NCBI GenBank assembly: GCA_029940475.1
Contig: JAPYUT010000041.1
Span: 1-34,647 of the forward strand
Length of the DNA: 34,647 bases
DNA from: Verrucomicrobiales bacterium
GTDB taxonomy: Bacteria > Verrucomicrobiota > Verrucomicrobiia > Verrucomicrobiales > DEV007
Reading direction: 5' to 3'
Under the pieces are notes generated by a model. The model worked only from the letters and a program-made list of their open reading frames with translations. It was not told where the DNA came from and made no database searches. Positions 34,355 to 34,647 of this stretch are shown piece after piece. Within the stretch, counting starts at the first letter, position 1; every line of letters starts with the position of its first letter. Position numbers and translations under genes: made by a program.

Positions 34355-34647
34355 TTATTCTTCAGTTCTTCAAGCGTGAGTTTTGCGTCCTTGTTTGTAT
34401 CGCGCCGGTTGAATTGCTTGGTCAGCGCGGGCACGTTGCGGCCTTTCGGATTGCCGATGAATTCCTTGAGTGTAATGGAGCCGTTCTTGTTGGTGTCGCG
34501 CCGGCGCAGGAATTCCTCGGGACTCGGCCGGTTGGGCGCAGGCTTTTTGGCGGCGGGTTTCCAGTCCGGGTCGTAGTTGGGATTGGGCTTCGGGTAGAGA
34601 GCCCCGGTTTCCTTGACGAAGCCATCGATGAGAGCCTGCAGTTCCTT
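34351..34647 (-). CDS. Probable sulfatase C-terminus with EF-hand motifs (5' part beyond window)
   Basis: Open minus-strand frame from the window edge to TGA at 34351-34353, 98 residues visible. It begins KELQALIDGFVKETGALYPKPN and NPNYDP, a pattern I associate with the last helix of PVC sulfatases. Two EF-hand loops follow: RRRDTNKNGSITLKEF and NRRDTNKDAKLTLEEL. Calcium-binding tails of this type occur on exported sulfatases in PVC bacteria. The catalytic part is outside the window, so the sulfatase call is an inference from a short C-terminal pattern. Its stop overlaps the start of the 63-residue gene. Confidence 0.6.
   Translation of the reverse strand, partial: KELQALIDGFVKETGALYPKPNPNYDPDWKPAAKKPAPNRPSPEEFLRRRDTNKNGSITLKEFIGNPKGRNVPALTKQFNRRDTNKDAKLTLEELKNK

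Noticed and set aside
1..34647. Prophage, transposon or integrase signature
   Set aside because: No transposase, integrase, terminal inverted repeat pair or tRNA gene was seen in either strand.

Overview
The window looks like an accessory carbohydrate-degradation region from a bacterium of the PVC group, most likely a marine Verrucomicrobiota. This is inferred from gene content: four sulfatase modules (two whole genes and one fragment at each window edge), DUF1080, FG-GAP/ASPIC-UnbV, PQQ-type propeller, Tat-exported Gfo/Idh/MocA dehydrogenase, HEAT tails, and giant secreted LamG/Ig-like proteins. There is no 16S or other marker gene, so no genus is named. No tRNA, rRNA, CRISPR array, integrase or insertion sequence was seen.

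Layout. (1) 1-3530, minus strand: a TPR/FG-GAP/UnbV protein followed by a formylglycine sulfatase cut by the left edge. A 34-codon signal-peptide remnant lies upstream. (2) 3863-7426, plus: one large secreted PA14-like protein split by a single in-frame TAG. (3) 7580-9872: a sialidase-fold BNR protein and a convergent alpha/beta-hydrolase esterase. (4) 9974-20090, plus: a tightly packed run of seven genes. They are a beta-helix protein, a CAPCR sulfatase with HEAT tail, a DUF1080-sulfatase-HEAT fusion, a cytoplasmic Gfo/Idh/MocA dehydrogenase, a PIG-L de-N-acetylase, a NagB-like sugar-phosphate isomerase, and a Tat-exported Gfo/Idh/MocA dehydrogenase. A convergent PQQ-type propeller gene (20171-21409) follows. 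(5) 21770-32989, plus: four secreted repeat proteins built from LamG-like domains and a roughly 100-residue Ig-like module carrying a DWIGIYPRG motif (eight copies in three genes). The last one carries a complete endonuclease/exonuclease/phosphatase domain. (6) 33061-34647: a secreted serine esterase converging on a minus-strand operon. That operon contains the C-terminal end of a probable sulfatase with EF-hands (cut by the right edge), a 63-residue secreted peptide, and a zinc-ribbon membrane protein.

How the parts may work together (inference): region 4 reads like a pathway for a sulfated, N-acetylated glycan. Exported sulfatases and the DUF1080 module would work outside the cytoplasm, and the Gfo/Idh/MocA enzymes could make or use 3-keto sugars. 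PIG-L and the NagB-like protein would de-acetylate and then isomerise or deaminate an amino sugar inside the cell. Overlapping start and stop codons (11322/11338, 16905/16912) and a 2-nt gap (17703-17704) support co-transcription. The large secreted proteins of regions 2 and 5 would provide surface adhesion or substrate binding. They share a related C-terminal domain that may be a secretion or anchoring signal.
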